The notes below the pieces were generated by a model. It made no database searches and was not told the DNA's origin. It was given only the letters and a program-made list of their open reading frames with translations. The translations under genes were made by a program, and so were the position numbers. DNA of 64,000 bases from SYLG01 sp965226945 (lineage in GTDB: Bacteria > Planctomycetota > Planctomycetia > Gemmatales > Gemmataceae): the NCBI GenBank assembly GCA_965226945.1, contig OZ245717.1, forward strand, positions 2,666,001 to 2,730,000, in the 5' to 3' direction. Shown here one piece after another: positions 26,877-36,264 of this stretch (position 1 is the stretch's first letter; every line of letters begins with the position of its first letter).

Positions 26877-28355
26877 TCAGGCCAGGATCTTCTGGATCGC
26901 ATTGCCGTGAATGTCGGTCAAGCGGAAATCCCTGCCCTGAAAGCGATAGGTCAAGCGGGTGTGATCCAGACCCAGTAACTGAAGCACCGTTGCCTGGATG
27001 TCGTGGACATCGACCGGATCTTCGACGACTTCAAAACCAAGGTCGTCAGTCGCACCGATGGTAATGCCGTGCTTCAGGCCGCCGCCGGCCATGAACATCG
27101 TGTTCGACATGGGGTGATGGTCGCGACCCAAGTGCGGCCCTTCCTGCGTGCGCCCTTCGCGGAAGGGAGTGCGGCCAAACTCCCCCATCCAGACAACCAG
27201 GGTCTCGTCGAGGATTCCGCGACTTTTCAGATCGCTAATGAGGGCAGCCACCGGCTTGTCCATGGTTTTGCAGCGATTGACCAGGTTTTCGCGGATGTCC
27301 TCGGTGGGGCCGGTCCCGTGGAAATCCCAGCCCCAGTCAAAGAGCTGAACAAAACGCACACCCGACTCGACTAAGCGGCGCGCCAAAAGACAGTTATTGG
27401 CAAAGGAAGCAGCTCCCGGCACCGCGCCGTAATGGTCGAGAATGGTTTTCGACTCGCGCGTCAGATCCATCAGCTCGGGCACGACCGCCTGCATCCGGTA
27501 GGCCATTTCGTACTGGGCCGTTCGCGCTTCGGACTCCGGATGGTTCAGTCCGCCCGGCTGAGCCCGGTTCAAATCCCCGATCGCATCGAGGCTCATGCGC
27601 CTGAGGGCGCGATCGACCCCTTGCGGATCGCTCAAATAAAGGACCGGGTCGCCGCCCGTGCGGCACTGAATGCCCTGGTAAACGGAAGGCAGAAAGCCGT
27701 TGCCCCAGCCACTCTTCCCGGCGCTCGGAAGCGACCCACCCGAGACGAACACGACAAAACCGGGCAGATCGCGCGTTTCGCAGCCAAGGCCATAGGTCAC
27801 CCAGGAGCCGAGCGACGGACGACCGGCGGTGCGGGGAATGCCGGTGTACAGAAGCAGTTCCGCGGGACCGTGATTGAACTGGTCGGAACGGACCGAGCGG
27901 ACGATGGTCAAATCGTCGGCGATTTGCGCCAGGTGCGGCAACGCCGCCGAGATCCAGGCGCCGCTCTGGCCGTGCTGGCGAAAGTTCTGATGCGTGCCGA
28001 GCAACTTGGGCGTTCCCGAAGTGAAGGCAAACGGCTTTCCCTTGGTCAGCGATTCAGGGCAGGGTTGATTGTTGCGCTTGACCAGTTCGGGCTTGTAATC
28101 GAACAGATCCAGATGCGGCGGTCCGCCCGACATGCTCAAGAAGATGACATTCTTGACCTTGGAAGGCAGATGGGCCGCCTTCGGCACGAAGGGATCGGCA
28201 GCGGATGCAGCCTGCCCCGTTCTCGCGCCGAACAGGCTCATGGCGATGGATCCCAGGCCAAGCGAGCCTTGCCCCAGGAAATGGCGGCGCGTCTGGCGCG
28301 CCAAGCTCTCGCTTAATATGCGCCTTAATTGGTCTTGAATATCCTGATTACTCAT
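26877..28355 (-). CDS. Tat-exported DUF1501 protein paired with DUF1549/DUF1553 protein
   Basis: A 492-residue product. The twin-arginine signal lies at TRRHFLGQGSLGLG; the DUF1501 domain shows LSMSGGPPHLDLFDYKPE, WGWDFHG, VVWMGEFGRTPFREG and GRDHHP. The gene starts 4 nt after the stop of the cytochrome/DUF1549/DUF1553 gene (28360-30825), so the two are one transcript, the standard planctomycete pairing. Role unproven; the pairing of a sulfatase-like fold with an exported haem protein suggests a shared periplasmic or envelope process. Confidence 0.9.
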   Translation of the reverse strand: MSNQDIQDQLRRILSESLARQTRRHFLGQGSLGLGSIAMSLFGARTGQAASAADPFVPKAAHLPSKVKNVIFLSMSGGPPHLDLFDYKPELVKRNNQPCPESLTKGKPFAFTSGTPKLLGTHQNFRQHGQSGAWISAALPHLAQIADDLTIVRSVRSDQFNHGPAELLLYTGIPRTAGRPSLGSWVTYGLGCETRDLPGFVVFVSGGSLPSAGKSGWGNGFLPSVYQGIQCRTGGDPVLYLSDPQGVDRALRRMSLDAIGDLNRAQPGGLNHPESEARTAQYEMAYRMQAVVPELMDLTRESKTILDHYGAVPGAASFANNCLLARRLVESGVRFVQLFDWGWDFHGTGPTEDIRENLVNRCKTMDKPVAALISDLKSRGILDETLVVWMGEFGRTPFREGRTQEGPHLGRDHHPMSNTMFMAGGGLKHGITIGATDDLGFEVVEDPVDVHDIQATVLQLLGLDHTRLTYRFQGRDFRLTDIHGNAIQKILA

Positions 28356-28359
28356 CGTC

Positions 28360-30825
28360 TCACCGTTTCATCAGGGTTTCGTCGAGATTGAGCAAGGTAT
28401 TGCCCACAAGCGTCCAGGCCGCCGCTTCGGCCGGGTTGGCGCCCGCGGGCAACGGACCAATCGGTTGGGTCGCCAGGGTTTTAGCTCGCTCTGGATCGGC
28501 CGCCAGGCGCTTTTGCACGTCGGCATGAAGCCGAACCAGGCGGTTCTTCTCTTCTTGCGAAGGCGGCCGGATCAGCACCCAGCGGAAGCCTCGTTCGATT
28601 TTTTCTTCGGTGGTTCCCGAAGAGGCAGCGATCCGTCTTCCCAGGCCTTGAGCCGCTTCGAAATAGACCGGATCGTTGAGCGTCACCAGCGCCTGAAGCG
28701 GCGTATTGGTCCGAATGCGCCGCACCGAACAAACCGCCCGTTCAGGCACATCGAAATTGAGCATGGATGGGTACGGAAGATTGCGCCGCCAGCGGGTGTA
28801 GACGGCACGGCGATGCGATTCCTCCCCCTTACCCGTTTCCCAATCGGTGCTTTGGCCAAAGGCAGCGGCCAGACCGTTGGCAGGCTGGAAAGGCTGCGCC
28901 GGCGGGCCATACATCCGCGAGCTCAAGAGTCCGGAAACGGCCAGCGCCTGGTCGCGCACCGCTTCGGCCGAAAGGCGAATGCGCGGCCCCCGGCTTAAAT
29001 AGCGATTGTCGGGATCTTGCGCCGTGGCTTCGGGCGAGGCCTCCGACGACTGGCAATAGGCCTCGGAAGTCACAATCAGCTTCAACAGCTTTTTCGTGTC
29101 CCAGCCCAAGCGAATATATTCGCCGGCCAACCAGTCCAGAAGTTCCGGATGGCTTGGCGGGTTGCCTTGCGAGCCAAACTCTTCACTGGTCTCGACAATG
29201 CCCACGCCAAAGATCTCTTGCCACAGGCGATTGGCGGCCACCCGGGGAGCGAGCGGGTTGTCGGCGTGAATCAACCACTTCGCGAAACCAAGTCGATTGA
29301 GGGTGTTTTCCGCTTTCACGGGCAGTTCCGCGGGAACGCCCGGCTGCACCTTTTCACCGCGACTGCGAAACTCGCCGCGCAAGGCGACAAAGGTCTCGCG
29401 GGAGGGAATCTCCTTCATGATCATGGTCGAGGTGGAGACCCGGTCAAATTCGGGAGTCAATTTTTTGACGAGGGCCTCGGCGCGCACCCACTCGGCCACC
29501 GTCGCGCGGTGATGATTCGCGATCATATCGTTCTGAGGTTTGGTGCGCTTGTCGGCCGCGACGGCAAGCGCCTTGGCGAACTCGGCGGGCAATTTTTTGG
29601 CATCGAGCGCCTTCTCCCAGGACGCCTGCTGGTCATCGGCTTTTTTGGTTTCGGCTTCGAGCTGGGCCTTGGCGGCGTCGAGCTCTTTTTTGCGCGCGCC
29701 GAACTCGGTTACCATGCCGGCGCGCGGCACGATCAACGAGGGCTCTTCGCTATTGAAATCGGCCGTGCTATTAAAGATGGCAAAGATCTGGTAATACTCT
29801 TTATGCGAGAACGGATCATACTTGTGGCTATGACACTGGGCGCACAGGAAGGTCGATCCCATCCAGACCTGCATCGTCGTGTTGACCCGGTCGGCGACCG
29901 CGGCGAAATGATATTCCTCGGAATTGGCGCCGCCTTCGGTGTTCGTGGTCGTGTTGCGATGAAAGCCGCTGGCGATGATCTGTTCGGTGGTGGCGCCTGG
30001 CAACAGATCGCCTGCCAGCATTTCGATCGTGAATTGGTCATAGGGCTTATTGGAATTGAGCGCCTGGATCAGCCAGTCGCGCCAACGCCAAATCGATCGA
30101 GGGGGATCGTGGGTGTAACCGACCGAATCGCCGTAGCGGGCCAAGTCGAGCCAGATCGAGGCCCAGCGCTCGCCATAGGCTGGCTTGGCGAGAATGGCAT
30201 CGACCGCGCGGGAATAGGCATCGGGCCGCGTATCGCGCGCGAACGCATCGGCTTCTTCGAGTGTCGGCGGCAAGCCGGTCAGGTCGAGTGAAACCCGGCG
30301 CAAGAGCGCATATCGGTCGGCTCGGGGGCCATGCTTGAGGTTTTGCGACGTCATGCTCGCCAGAAGAAATCGATCGATCGGGTTGACCGACCAGGCCGGA
30401 TCGTTCACCGCGGGCGGGGTCGCCCTGGCGAGAGGACGATAGGCCCAGTGGCGCGTGTATTCGGCGCCTTCGCGAATCCAGCGCTTCAGGATTTCCACTT
30501 CGGCGGCCGTTGGCTTCTTCCCAAATTTGGGCGGCGGCATGACGCTGGTCGGTTCGCTATCTTCGATCCGCTTGATCGCCTCGCTCGTTTCCGGATGCCC
30601 GGCATGAAACGCGCGCACTCCCTGATCCCGTTCGCGGGTCGCGTCCGCGAACTCGTCGAGGCGCAGTTTTGCCTTGCGCGCCTTATCGTCGGGACCGTGG
30701 CAGGCATAGCAGTGATTGGCCAAAATCGGCCGGACTTCGCGGGCGAAATCGACCTTGGGCTTGGCGTTTTGTGCAGGCTGACCTACAAGCAGAAAGGCGG
30801 CAAGCGCCGACCAGGTAAGGTTCAT
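28360..30825 (-). CDS. Planctomycete cytochrome c / DUF1549 / DUF1553 protein
   Basis: An 821-residue product. A signal peptide is followed by a planctomycete cytochrome c domain with one haem site, CYACHGP (around residues 39-45), and MPPPKF as a plausible distal-Met region. Then DUF1549 (PIDRFLLASM to FLCAQCHSHKYDPF, which contains a second CxxCH) and, after a coiled Lys/Glu/Ala linker, C-terminal DUF1553 (FAKWLIHADNPLAPRVAANRLW through LYRLVTLNDP-type VTLNDPVYFEAAQ). The enzyme activity is unknown. It leads the operon with the DUF1501 gene. Confidence 0.92.
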   Translation of the reverse strand: MNLTWSALAAFLLVGQPAQNAKPKVDFAREVRPILANHCYACHGPDDKARKAKLRLDEFADATRERDQGVRAFHAGHPETSEAIKRIEDSEPTSVMPPPKFGKKPTAAEVEILKRWIREGAEYTRHWAYRPLARATPPAVNDPAWSVNPIDRFLLASMTSQNLKHGPRADRYALLRRVSLDLTGLPPTLEEADAFARDTRPDAYSRAVDAILAKPAYGERWASIWLDLARYGDSVGYTHDPPRSIWRWRDWLIQALNSNKPYDQFTIEMLAGDLLPGATTEQIIASGFHRNTTTNTEGGANSEEYHFAAVADRVNTTMQVWMGSTFLCAQCHSHKYDPFSHKEYYQIFAIFNSTADFNSEEPSLIVPRAGMVTEFGARKKELDAAKAQLEAETKKADDQQASWEKALDAKKLPAEFAKALAVAADKRTKPQNDMIANHHRATVAEWVRAEALVKKLTPEFDRVSTSTMIMKEIPSRETFVALRGEFRSRGEKVQPGVPAELPVKAENTLNRLGFAKWLIHADNPLAPRVAANRLWQEIFGVGIVETSEEFGSQGNPPSHPELLDWLAGEYIRLGWDTKKLLKLIVTSEAYCQSSEASPEATAQDPDNRYLSRGPRIRLSAEAVRDQALAVSGLLSSRMYGPPAQPFQPANGLAAAFGQSTDWETGKGEESHRRAVYTRWRRNLPYPSMLNFDVPERAVCSVRRIRTNTPLQALVTLNDPVYFEAAQGLGRRIAASSGTTEEKIERGFRWVLIRPPSQEEKNRLVRLHADVQKRLAADPERAKTLATQPIGPLPAGANPAEAAAWTLVGNTLLNLDETLMKR

Positions 30826-31362
30826 GGCCCTGCCCTCCTTGGCTCAATGATCCCGTGAGGGGTACGACTTCCCGGTCTTCCTTTGCGAAGATCATGGTTC
30901 AACGATGAGGGCATCAAAGAAACCCTTTCTGCATGGCTCAAAAACGCAATCGAGATCGCTCGGTAGGAAATCGCTGGTGAACGAGGCGAAGACGATTCAG
31001 ATTGCGGGTTGGGGGAAGGAGAGCAAGGCTGGGGTTGGTTCGTTTATCTTATCACCGAATTGTGAGAGGCAAATGCCAGCCTGACTGGGACATTCATTGC
31101 TTCCTCACCCTGAGAGCCCGCATCGCTTGCGAGCGCCTCGTGTCGTTTCAGGCCGCCATCTCCCTTGGGTCTGTTGCGGCGCGCGTCATTCGGATTCACG
31201 TTTTTTCATGGAAAGCTCACGCAAGGCGACTCTTGTATCGAGCCTAACGAATTACCAAGCAAGCCATTAGGAAAATCTTCACAAGCTGGCGTATCTTCAT
31301 TTAGTTGAGCCTAATACAATGCCGTAGTACGAACTAACCTTGTCCTTTCGCCTTGGTGAACC
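30826..31362. other. Intergenic region between divergent operons
   Basis: About 540 bp between the divergent cytochrome/DUF1549 gene and pseudopilin copy 3. It should contain both promoters. No gene, repeat or strong hairpin was seen. Confidence 0.45.
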
Positions 31363-32427
31363 ATGAAATCCCGGTCCCGCGCGGCCTTCACCCTCATCGA
31401 GTTGCTCGTCGTGATTGCGATCATCGCCGTTCTCATCGGCTTGCTCGTGCCCGCGGTGCAAAAGGTCCGCGAGTCGGCAAATCGGATGTCGTGCTTGAAC
31501 AACCTCAAGCAGATCGGCCTTGCGCTGCAAAACTATGAAGGAACGAACAAGGTCTTCCCGCCTGCCTACTTCACCGCCGACTCGAGCGCCAACGGCTCGG
31601 CCTTCGGCGTGAGCTACGGCGACGACACGCGCAACGGCCCCCCGGGATGGGCCTGGGGCGTTTACCTGCTCCCCTACCTCGAACAGGACAATTTGTACAA
31701 GCAGTTCAATATCGCCCAGCCCTGTTGGGCGCCCATCAACGCCACCCCGGCGGCCAACCGGGTCGCCTCATTCCTTTGCCCCTCGGCCACGGGCGGATTC
31801 GATGGTTTCTTTGTCGAACGCGAAGGGGCCGATGTGCGCCATGGCACGCCGATCACGCGCGATGACGGCACGAAAGTCAAGTTCGCCCATTCGCACTATG
31901 TCACCAATGCCGGCATCCACCAGCCCTGGGGCCGCACCACCCCCTACTGCTACGACTACGACATCGCCGAACCGATCCCCGAAAACGGCAATCTGCCCGC
32001 ACGCATCGATGGGCCCTTCTATCGCAACTCCCGAACGACGGTCTCCGGTGTGCTCGATGGCCTTTCCAACACGATCTTCATTGGCGAACACAGTTCGTGC
32101 CTGAGCAACAAAACCTGGGTGGGAGTCGTTCCCGGAGCGGTCACGCCGCCTCGCCTCGATCTGCGCGCCTGGCCCTCGGAAAACAACGCCGCGGGCTGCC
32201 TGGTCGGCGCGCACAGCGGCCCCGATACCCACGACCATCCGCAAGTCATCATCCACGCCCCCAACGACCCCTTCGGCCACACCGACCAGATGTGGGGCGA
32301 ACATGGCGCGGGTTGCAATGTCCTTTTTGGCGATGGTTCGGTCCGCTTCATCACGACCTTCATCAAGCCGCAAACCTTTGTCGCGCTGTCCACGCGCGAT
32401 GGCGGGGAGGCTGTCAGTGGAGAGTGA
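31363..32427 (+). CDS. DUF1559 pseudopilin-like protein (copy 3)
   Basis: A 354-residue product. Leader MKSRSRAAFTLIELLVV is a canonical prepilin signal; the body has CPSATGGFDGF, LDGLSNTIFIGEHSSC and GCNVLFGDGSVRFI. Two inserted segments make it slightly longer than its paralogues. The 3' end overlaps by 11 bp the small membrane protein gene starting with GTG at 32417, an arrangement that couples their translation and hints at a shared role in pseudopilus assembly. Confidence 0.9.
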   Translation: MKSRSRAAFTLIELLVVIAIIAVLIGLLVPAVQKVRESANRMSCLNNLKQIGLALQNYEGTNKVFPPAYFTADSSANGSAFGVSYGDDTRNGPPGWAWGVYLLPYLEQDNLYKQFNIAQPCWAPINATPAANRVASFLCPSATGGFDGFFVEREGADVRHGTPITRDDGTKVKFAHSHYVTNAGIHQPWGRTTPYCYDYDIAEPIPENGNLPARIDGPFYRNSRTTVSGVLDGLSNTIFIGEHSSCLSNKTWVGVVPGAVTPPRLDLRAWPSENNAAGCLVGAHSGPDTHDHPQVIIHAPNDPFGHTDQMWGEHGAGCNVLFGDGSVRFITTFIKPQTFVALSTRDGGEAVSGE

Positions 32428-32803
32428 GGAAACTTCGCTACGCGAACGGCTCGCCCCGATCGTTTTGTGCTTGCTCATCGCCGGGGCCGCGGGTTACGCC
32501 TTGTACTATTACTGGACCCGCCCGCCCCAGATGGGAACCAGCGACGAGGTGTTCAAAACGGTCGATGCGCTTTACACCGCCGTGCGCAGCCACGATGAAA
32601 AACGGATGGGAGAATGCCAGCAAAAATTGAAATCGTTGCGCGATGCGAATCACCTTCCCGCGGCGGCAGCCGACTCGCTTGATGCCATGATTAGCAAGGC
32701 CAAATCAGGCGATTGGGATCATGCCGCGAGGCAGCTTTACGATTTCATGATTGCACAGCGGCGCGAAGGACCCATCGAAAAGCACTCGCCACAGGGCAAG
32801 TAG
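32417..32803 (+). CDS. Small single-pass membrane protein coupled to pseudopilin
   Basis: A 128-residue product. The GTG at 32417 has an excellent ribosome binding site, GGGGAGG at 32404-32410, six nt upstream, inside the end of the pseudopilin gene. One transmembrane helix (LAPIVLCLLIAGAAGYALYYYW) is followed by a soluble helical domain with repeated amphipathic helices (FKTVDALYTAVRSHDEKRMGEC, LKSLRDANHLPAAAADSLD). I do not recognise the family. The overlap suggests it works with the DUF1559 protein, perhaps as an inner-membrane anchor or assembly factor. Confidence 0.7.
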   Translation: MESEETSLRERLAPIVLCLLIAGAAGYALYYYWTRPPQMGTSDEVFKTVDALYTAVRSHDEKRMGECQQKLKSLRDANHLPAAAADSLDAMISKAKSGDWDHAARQLYDFMIAQRREGPIEKHSPQGK

Positions 32804-32855
32804 GCGCGACAAAAAAGATAAGCGCCGTCGGGCGGTCTTTAGAACTGCAAAACAA

Positions 32856-32892
32856 GCGGCCCTCCCTGGATTTTGATTCCAGGGAGGGCCGC
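32856..32892. terminator. Bidirectional intrinsic terminator
   Basis: A perfect 15-bp stem, GCGGCCCTCCCTGGA with TCCAGGGAGGGCCGC, loop TTTTGAT, followed by GATCTTTTT. It terminates the rightward pseudopilin operon and may also stop leftward transcription from copy 4. Confidence 0.9.
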
Positions 32893-32926
32893 GATCTTTT
32901 TCCAACCTTCCAGCCAGTCGCTCTCG

Positions 32927-33007
32927 TTATTCGGCAGAGGCGACTTCGCCTCTTTATTCGGGAACGACGACTTCGCCTCTTTATTCCGGAGCGGCGACTT
33001 CGCCGCC
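32927..33007 (-). repeat. Gene-tail tandem repeat, period 27 bp, 3 in-frame copies
   Basis: Three 27-bp units start at 32927, 32954 and 32981. On the minus strand they read GGEVAAPE-stop (true gene end), RGEVVVPE-stop and RGEVASAE-stop. The period is exactly nine codons, so readthrough of successive TAA stops would add one octapeptide-like unit each time. Confidence 0.92.
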
Positions 33008-33988
33008 TTGGCGGGTGCCCATGGCGCGCCAGGCGGTCAGAGCGATCTGCTCCCTGATGAACCGCACCGAACCGTCCATGATCAGGGCGTTGACGCCGCC
33101 CGTATGGAAGCTGCGTGAGGTCACCGCGGCGTAGGTATCGCCGAGATTGGATTCGGTCGCCAGCACCAGATCGACGTCGTAGTCGATACCGCCCGAGGTG
33201 TATTTCACCTTGGTATTGGGAGCGAACACCGTGGTGAATCCGGTTTCATGGACCTTGCCATCGACCCATTCGACATGGGTGTAAGACGCAGGATTGAAGG
33301 CACCAGTGGAAACAGAGCTGATATCCGTTGGAATCGCGGGAGGGGTCGAGTAAACCGTGGTGTTGGCGGCCCCGGCAATGCGGTTGGTAAAACATTTCAC
33401 TTCGGAAATGCCAACCGTGTTGCTCATCCCGTCGATGAAATCGGCGGACCGATGTCCCACATTGGGGCCGAAGGCGCCGTCGCCCAGGCCCATTCCGCTG
33501 GCTTTCCCGGTGAGTACTGCCCAGGTGCCGTAGTTCAACGCGTAGTTGATCGGCCAGTGCTTGTTGCCGTAGGTGGGGTCGGTGCCATTGCCGCGGTCGT
33601 TGATTTCGCTTGGGCACATGAAGGTCGCAACCCGTTTCGACGCGATCGAAATCTGAGTGTTGTACGAGGTCGAGAAATCGATCCCGCGGAACAGGTTCTC
33701 TTGTTCGATATGAGGAAGGATGCGGCTCATGCCCGACCAGGCATTCTGAGTCGTGATGGAGGCACCGTTCCACACATAGTTGCCATTGGCCGGCAGCCCG
33801 TTGTTGGTGTCCATGTAGTTGTGCATCGCCAGGCCAATCTGCTTGAGATTGTTCTGGCACTTCATGCGGTTGGCCGCTTCACGGACTTTTTGAACAGCGG
33901 GGACAAGCAAGCCGATGAGCACGGCGATGATGGCGATCACGACCAGAAGTTCAATCAGGGTAAACCCGGCACGAGCACGACGAACCAT
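32981..33988 (-). CDS. DUF1559 pseudopilin-like protein (copy 4)
   Basis: A 335-residue product from the ATG at 33988 (MVRRARAGFTLIELLVV), a classic prepilin leader; upstream in-frame ATG at 34072 would add a hydrophobic leader that breaks the signal. The body carries MCPSEINDRG, FIDGMSNTVGISEVK and FHTGGVNALIMDGSVRFI. It follows the Kelch gene on the same strand (stop at 34100), so they are probably co-transcribed. It is convergent to copy 3 across the terminator at 32856, and its last codons are triplicated. Confidence 0.9.
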   Translation of the reverse strand: MVRRARAGFTLIELLVVIAIIAVLIGLLVPAVQKVREAANRMKCQNNLKQIGLAMHNYMDTNNGLPANGNYVWNGASITTQNAWSGMSRILPHIEQENLFRGIDFSTSYNTQISIASKRVATFMCPSEINDRGNGTDPTYGNKHWPINYALNYGTWAVLTGKASGMGLGDGAFGPNVGHRSADFIDGMSNTVGISEVKCFTNRIAGAANTTVYSTPPAIPTDISSVSTGAFNPASYTHVEWVDGKVHETGFTTVFAPNTKVKYTSGGIDYDVDLVLATESNLGDTYAAVTSRSFHTGGVNALIMDGSVRFIREQIALTAWRAMGTRQGGEVAAPE

Positions 33989-34099
33989 GGAGAAAGACCT
34001 CAACAAGGGAAAGGCAAAGTGGCAGAAAAAGACAGAAAAAGGACAGAATCCCCAGGGTGGTGGGCGATCCACCCCGGGGACAAAATCACCTGGGCAGGA

Positions 34100-35752
34100 T
34101 CATTTGAGTGCATTGCGGGGAGGGTCATTTTCGGGTGACGGCACCAGGAATTCGAGTTCGGCGACATTGCCGCCTTTCGACGCGCCGCCGACTAACCACA
34201 CCCCCTTGCCGTGGGGAACCAAACGATGAACCATGCGCCCGCGCGAGGCGGTGGCCAGCTTCTGCCAGGAATGGCCGTCAGACGCGAGGCGATAAAGCGG
34301 TCCTTCGTAGGTGTTCACCCAGATCTGGTCTTTCACCGTGGTCGCGGCTGGGCTAAAGCCGACCTCGTCTCCAGGAATCTCGGGGCCGGCGGACCATTTG
34401 AGCGTTGTGAGATCCAGAATGTCGACGCCTTTGGTGGCGCTGTTGAACTCATCGAAGCCGCCAAGGACGTAGACGCGATGGCCCAAAGCCGCCGCGGTGA
34501 GCGCGCGCCTCTGAAACGGCTGGGGAATCGCTTCCCACTGGGCTTGCGGCCGGGACAGATCGAGTACGAGCACGGTATCGTGCCAAACCGGGTCGGCGCC
34601 CTTCCCCTTCAACTGCCAGCCGCCCACGACGACCAGCTTGTCGCCCGCCACGACGACATCGTGGGAAGAGCGCGCCGCCGGGAGTGCGGGCAAATCGGTC
34701 CACCGGTTGGTCTCTGGATCGAAACGGGCGCAACTGGCCACCGAATGGTTATCGGCAGGCTGACCGGGTTCGTTGCGAGGCTGCATGCCCCCAACGCGGA
34801 TGATTTTTCCCCGGTGGGCAGCCAGGTTCATTCCCTGAAGAATGGGTCCAGGCGGCAACGATTCCCACGACTTGCCGCCCTCGAGCGCGACGCGTTGAAA
34901 GGTTCCAAGGACATCCTTGGTCGAATAAGTGTGGGTCTTGCTGGCGTGGCCGCCGTAAACATAGAGATACCCGTCCGAGGCGATCGCTCCCAGGCTGGAC
35001 ACCGCCCGCGGCAAGGGAGGCATGGAGGCCGCTGCCGGTTTCGAAGTAGGTGCGGCCGAGAATTCCCCCACCAACGTCGCGTAGTGTCTTTCCTCGCTGT
35101 ACTTTTTGCCTGCATGTTCGCCGGGTTGGGCAATCGTGTGTCTTAACCACAGGCCATAACGCCCCTTGCCCGAGAAGCCTGCCGTCCAACCTTGCTTATC
35201 GGTCTTGAGCGCTTCTTTTTTGCCGTCGGGCAGCAAGATCGATCCGGCGGCATCGGCGAGCGGCTTGCCCTTGAAGAGCAGCTGGAATTTGGTCTGGGCC
35301 CCTTCAGCCTTGGTCACGATTTCAAGCGGGAGCTTGTCTGCAACCACGGCGTTCTTGTCCGGCGAATTCGCCACGACCAGCTTGGGATGGTAGACGAGCA
35401 AGGAGGTCTTGTCGCCTCGCGTCATCGATCCATAAACGACGCTGCCGAATGCGACCGAGGTTCCCTTGGGAAGGCGAGCATTCAGCGCATGTTCCGTCTT
35501 GGTGGTGGCAACGGGGAAATCTTTGCCGTCAACGCGCGCCCATAACTTCAGGGGTGCGACCTGGTCGATCCGTACCTCTTCATCGGGTGCCAGTTCCTCG
35601 CTCAAGACGATCTGGATGCTACCGCCTTCCTTACCCGGGACGATGTAGACGAAATGCCCCATGGCGCTGGCGATCGCCCAAAAAAGGAGGACCCAGGCCA
35701 GGGTCATCCGCAGCCATCGCGATTGGGCGGAATCGAAAAAGTATCGAGTCAC
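34100..35752 (-). CDS. Membrane-anchored or secreted Kelch-repeat protein
   Basis: A 550-residue product. An N-terminal hydrophobic segment (MTLAWVLLFWAIASAMGHFVYIVPG) is a signal or anchor, followed by a DUF4198-like beta domain to about residue 230 (cell-surface-type; EELAPDEEVRIDQV, KLPLEIVTKAEG, GWTAGFSGKGRYGLWLRH). The C-terminal half holds Kelch blades with the GG-and-WxxLP pattern: YLYVYGGHASK, IIRVGGM, WTDLPALPAARSSHDVVV, LVVVGGW, VYVLGGFDEF. Kelch propellers bind proteins or glycans. The binding partner is unknown; co-location with pseudopilin copy 4 suggests an envelope role. Confidence 0.8.
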   Translation of the reverse strand: MTRYFFDSAQSRWLRMTLAWVLLFWAIASAMGHFVYIVPGKEGGSIQIVLSEELAPDEEVRIDQVAPLKLWARVDGKDFPVATTKTEHALNARLPKGTSVAFGSVVYGSMTRGDKTSLLVYHPKLVVANSPDKNAVVADKLPLEIVTKAEGAQTKFQLLFKGKPLADAAGSILLPDGKKEALKTDKQGWTAGFSGKGRYGLWLRHTIAQPGEHAGKKYSEERHYATLVGEFSAAPTSKPAAASMPPLPRAVSSLGAIASDGYLYVYGGHASKTHTYSTKDVLGTFQRVALEGGKSWESLPPGPILQGMNLAAHRGKIIRVGGMQPRNEPGQPADNHSVASCARFDPETNRWTDLPALPAARSSHDVVVAGDKLVVVGGWQLKGKGADPVWHDTVLVLDLSRPQAQWEAIPQPFQRRALTAAALGHRVYVLGGFDEFNSATKGVDILDLTTLKWSAGPEIPGDEVGFSPAATTVKDQIWVNTYEGPLYRLASDGHSWQKLATASRGRMVHRLVPHGKGVWLVGGASKGGNVAELEFLVPSPENDPPRNALK

Positions 35753-36102
35753 GAGACGACTCCCCCCAGGGCTCGGTGCCAGCCGGCTCGGTCAATGGAC
35801 TGGTGGACTTCGGGGCGGTGACGGTTTGCGCGCATGGCGCCAGTCGGTTCGGTGCAAACGGGCGCAAGCTGGACCACCGCACTGCCTGAGGGCAAACGGT
35901 TCGGTAAAAACCGCACCGATAAGTGCAATCGCAAGCGATTCAGTAGCGGAGAAATTGGCCGCGCAAGCAGGCACATGGTCGCAGTCCGTTCGGGAAAACA
36001 AAACAACTCGCGCTCGCGGCCTTAAAGGTAAGCAGTGGTCAAACCACGCATCCCGAACGGAAGCCTTGAGTAAAAAGTGGCCAGGTGGTCAACCACTGTT
36101 GC
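35753..36102. other. Intergenic region with degenerate repeats
   Basis: About 350 bp upstream of the Kelch gene and of hemP. It contains loosely repeated GGTTCGGTxxAAAC-like elements (near 35847, 35898 and 35985) and two GTGGTCAA(A)CCAC small palindromes (near 36034 and 36085). Long plus-strand frames cross it but lack ribosome binding sites. I see no convincing gene. Confidence 0.35.
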
Positions 36103-36123
36103 TACTGAGACTCAGTCTCAGTA
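36103..36123 (+). promoter_or_regulatory. Fur-box-like 21-bp palindrome upstream of hemP
   Basis: TACTGAGACT-C-AGTCTCAGTA is a perfect palindrome centred on 36113. Its core TGAGACT-n-AGTCTCA has the 7-1-7 form of Fur-family operators (compare the TGATAAT-n-ATTATCA class). It lies 142 bp upstream of a haem-uptake gene, the expected target of an iron repressor. The regulator itself is not in the window. Confidence 0.55.
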
Positions 36124-36264
36124 CGATCATCCTAAATCAAGGGGCGTCGTTGTCAACCCAGAGGGAGGGTTTTGGCGGCGGTGTTTCTTTCGATGAGATT
36201 CCTATCCACGAAGGTTTGCCTGGGATCATTGCCGGCAAACCGGGAGCCCACCCGAGCCGAATTC

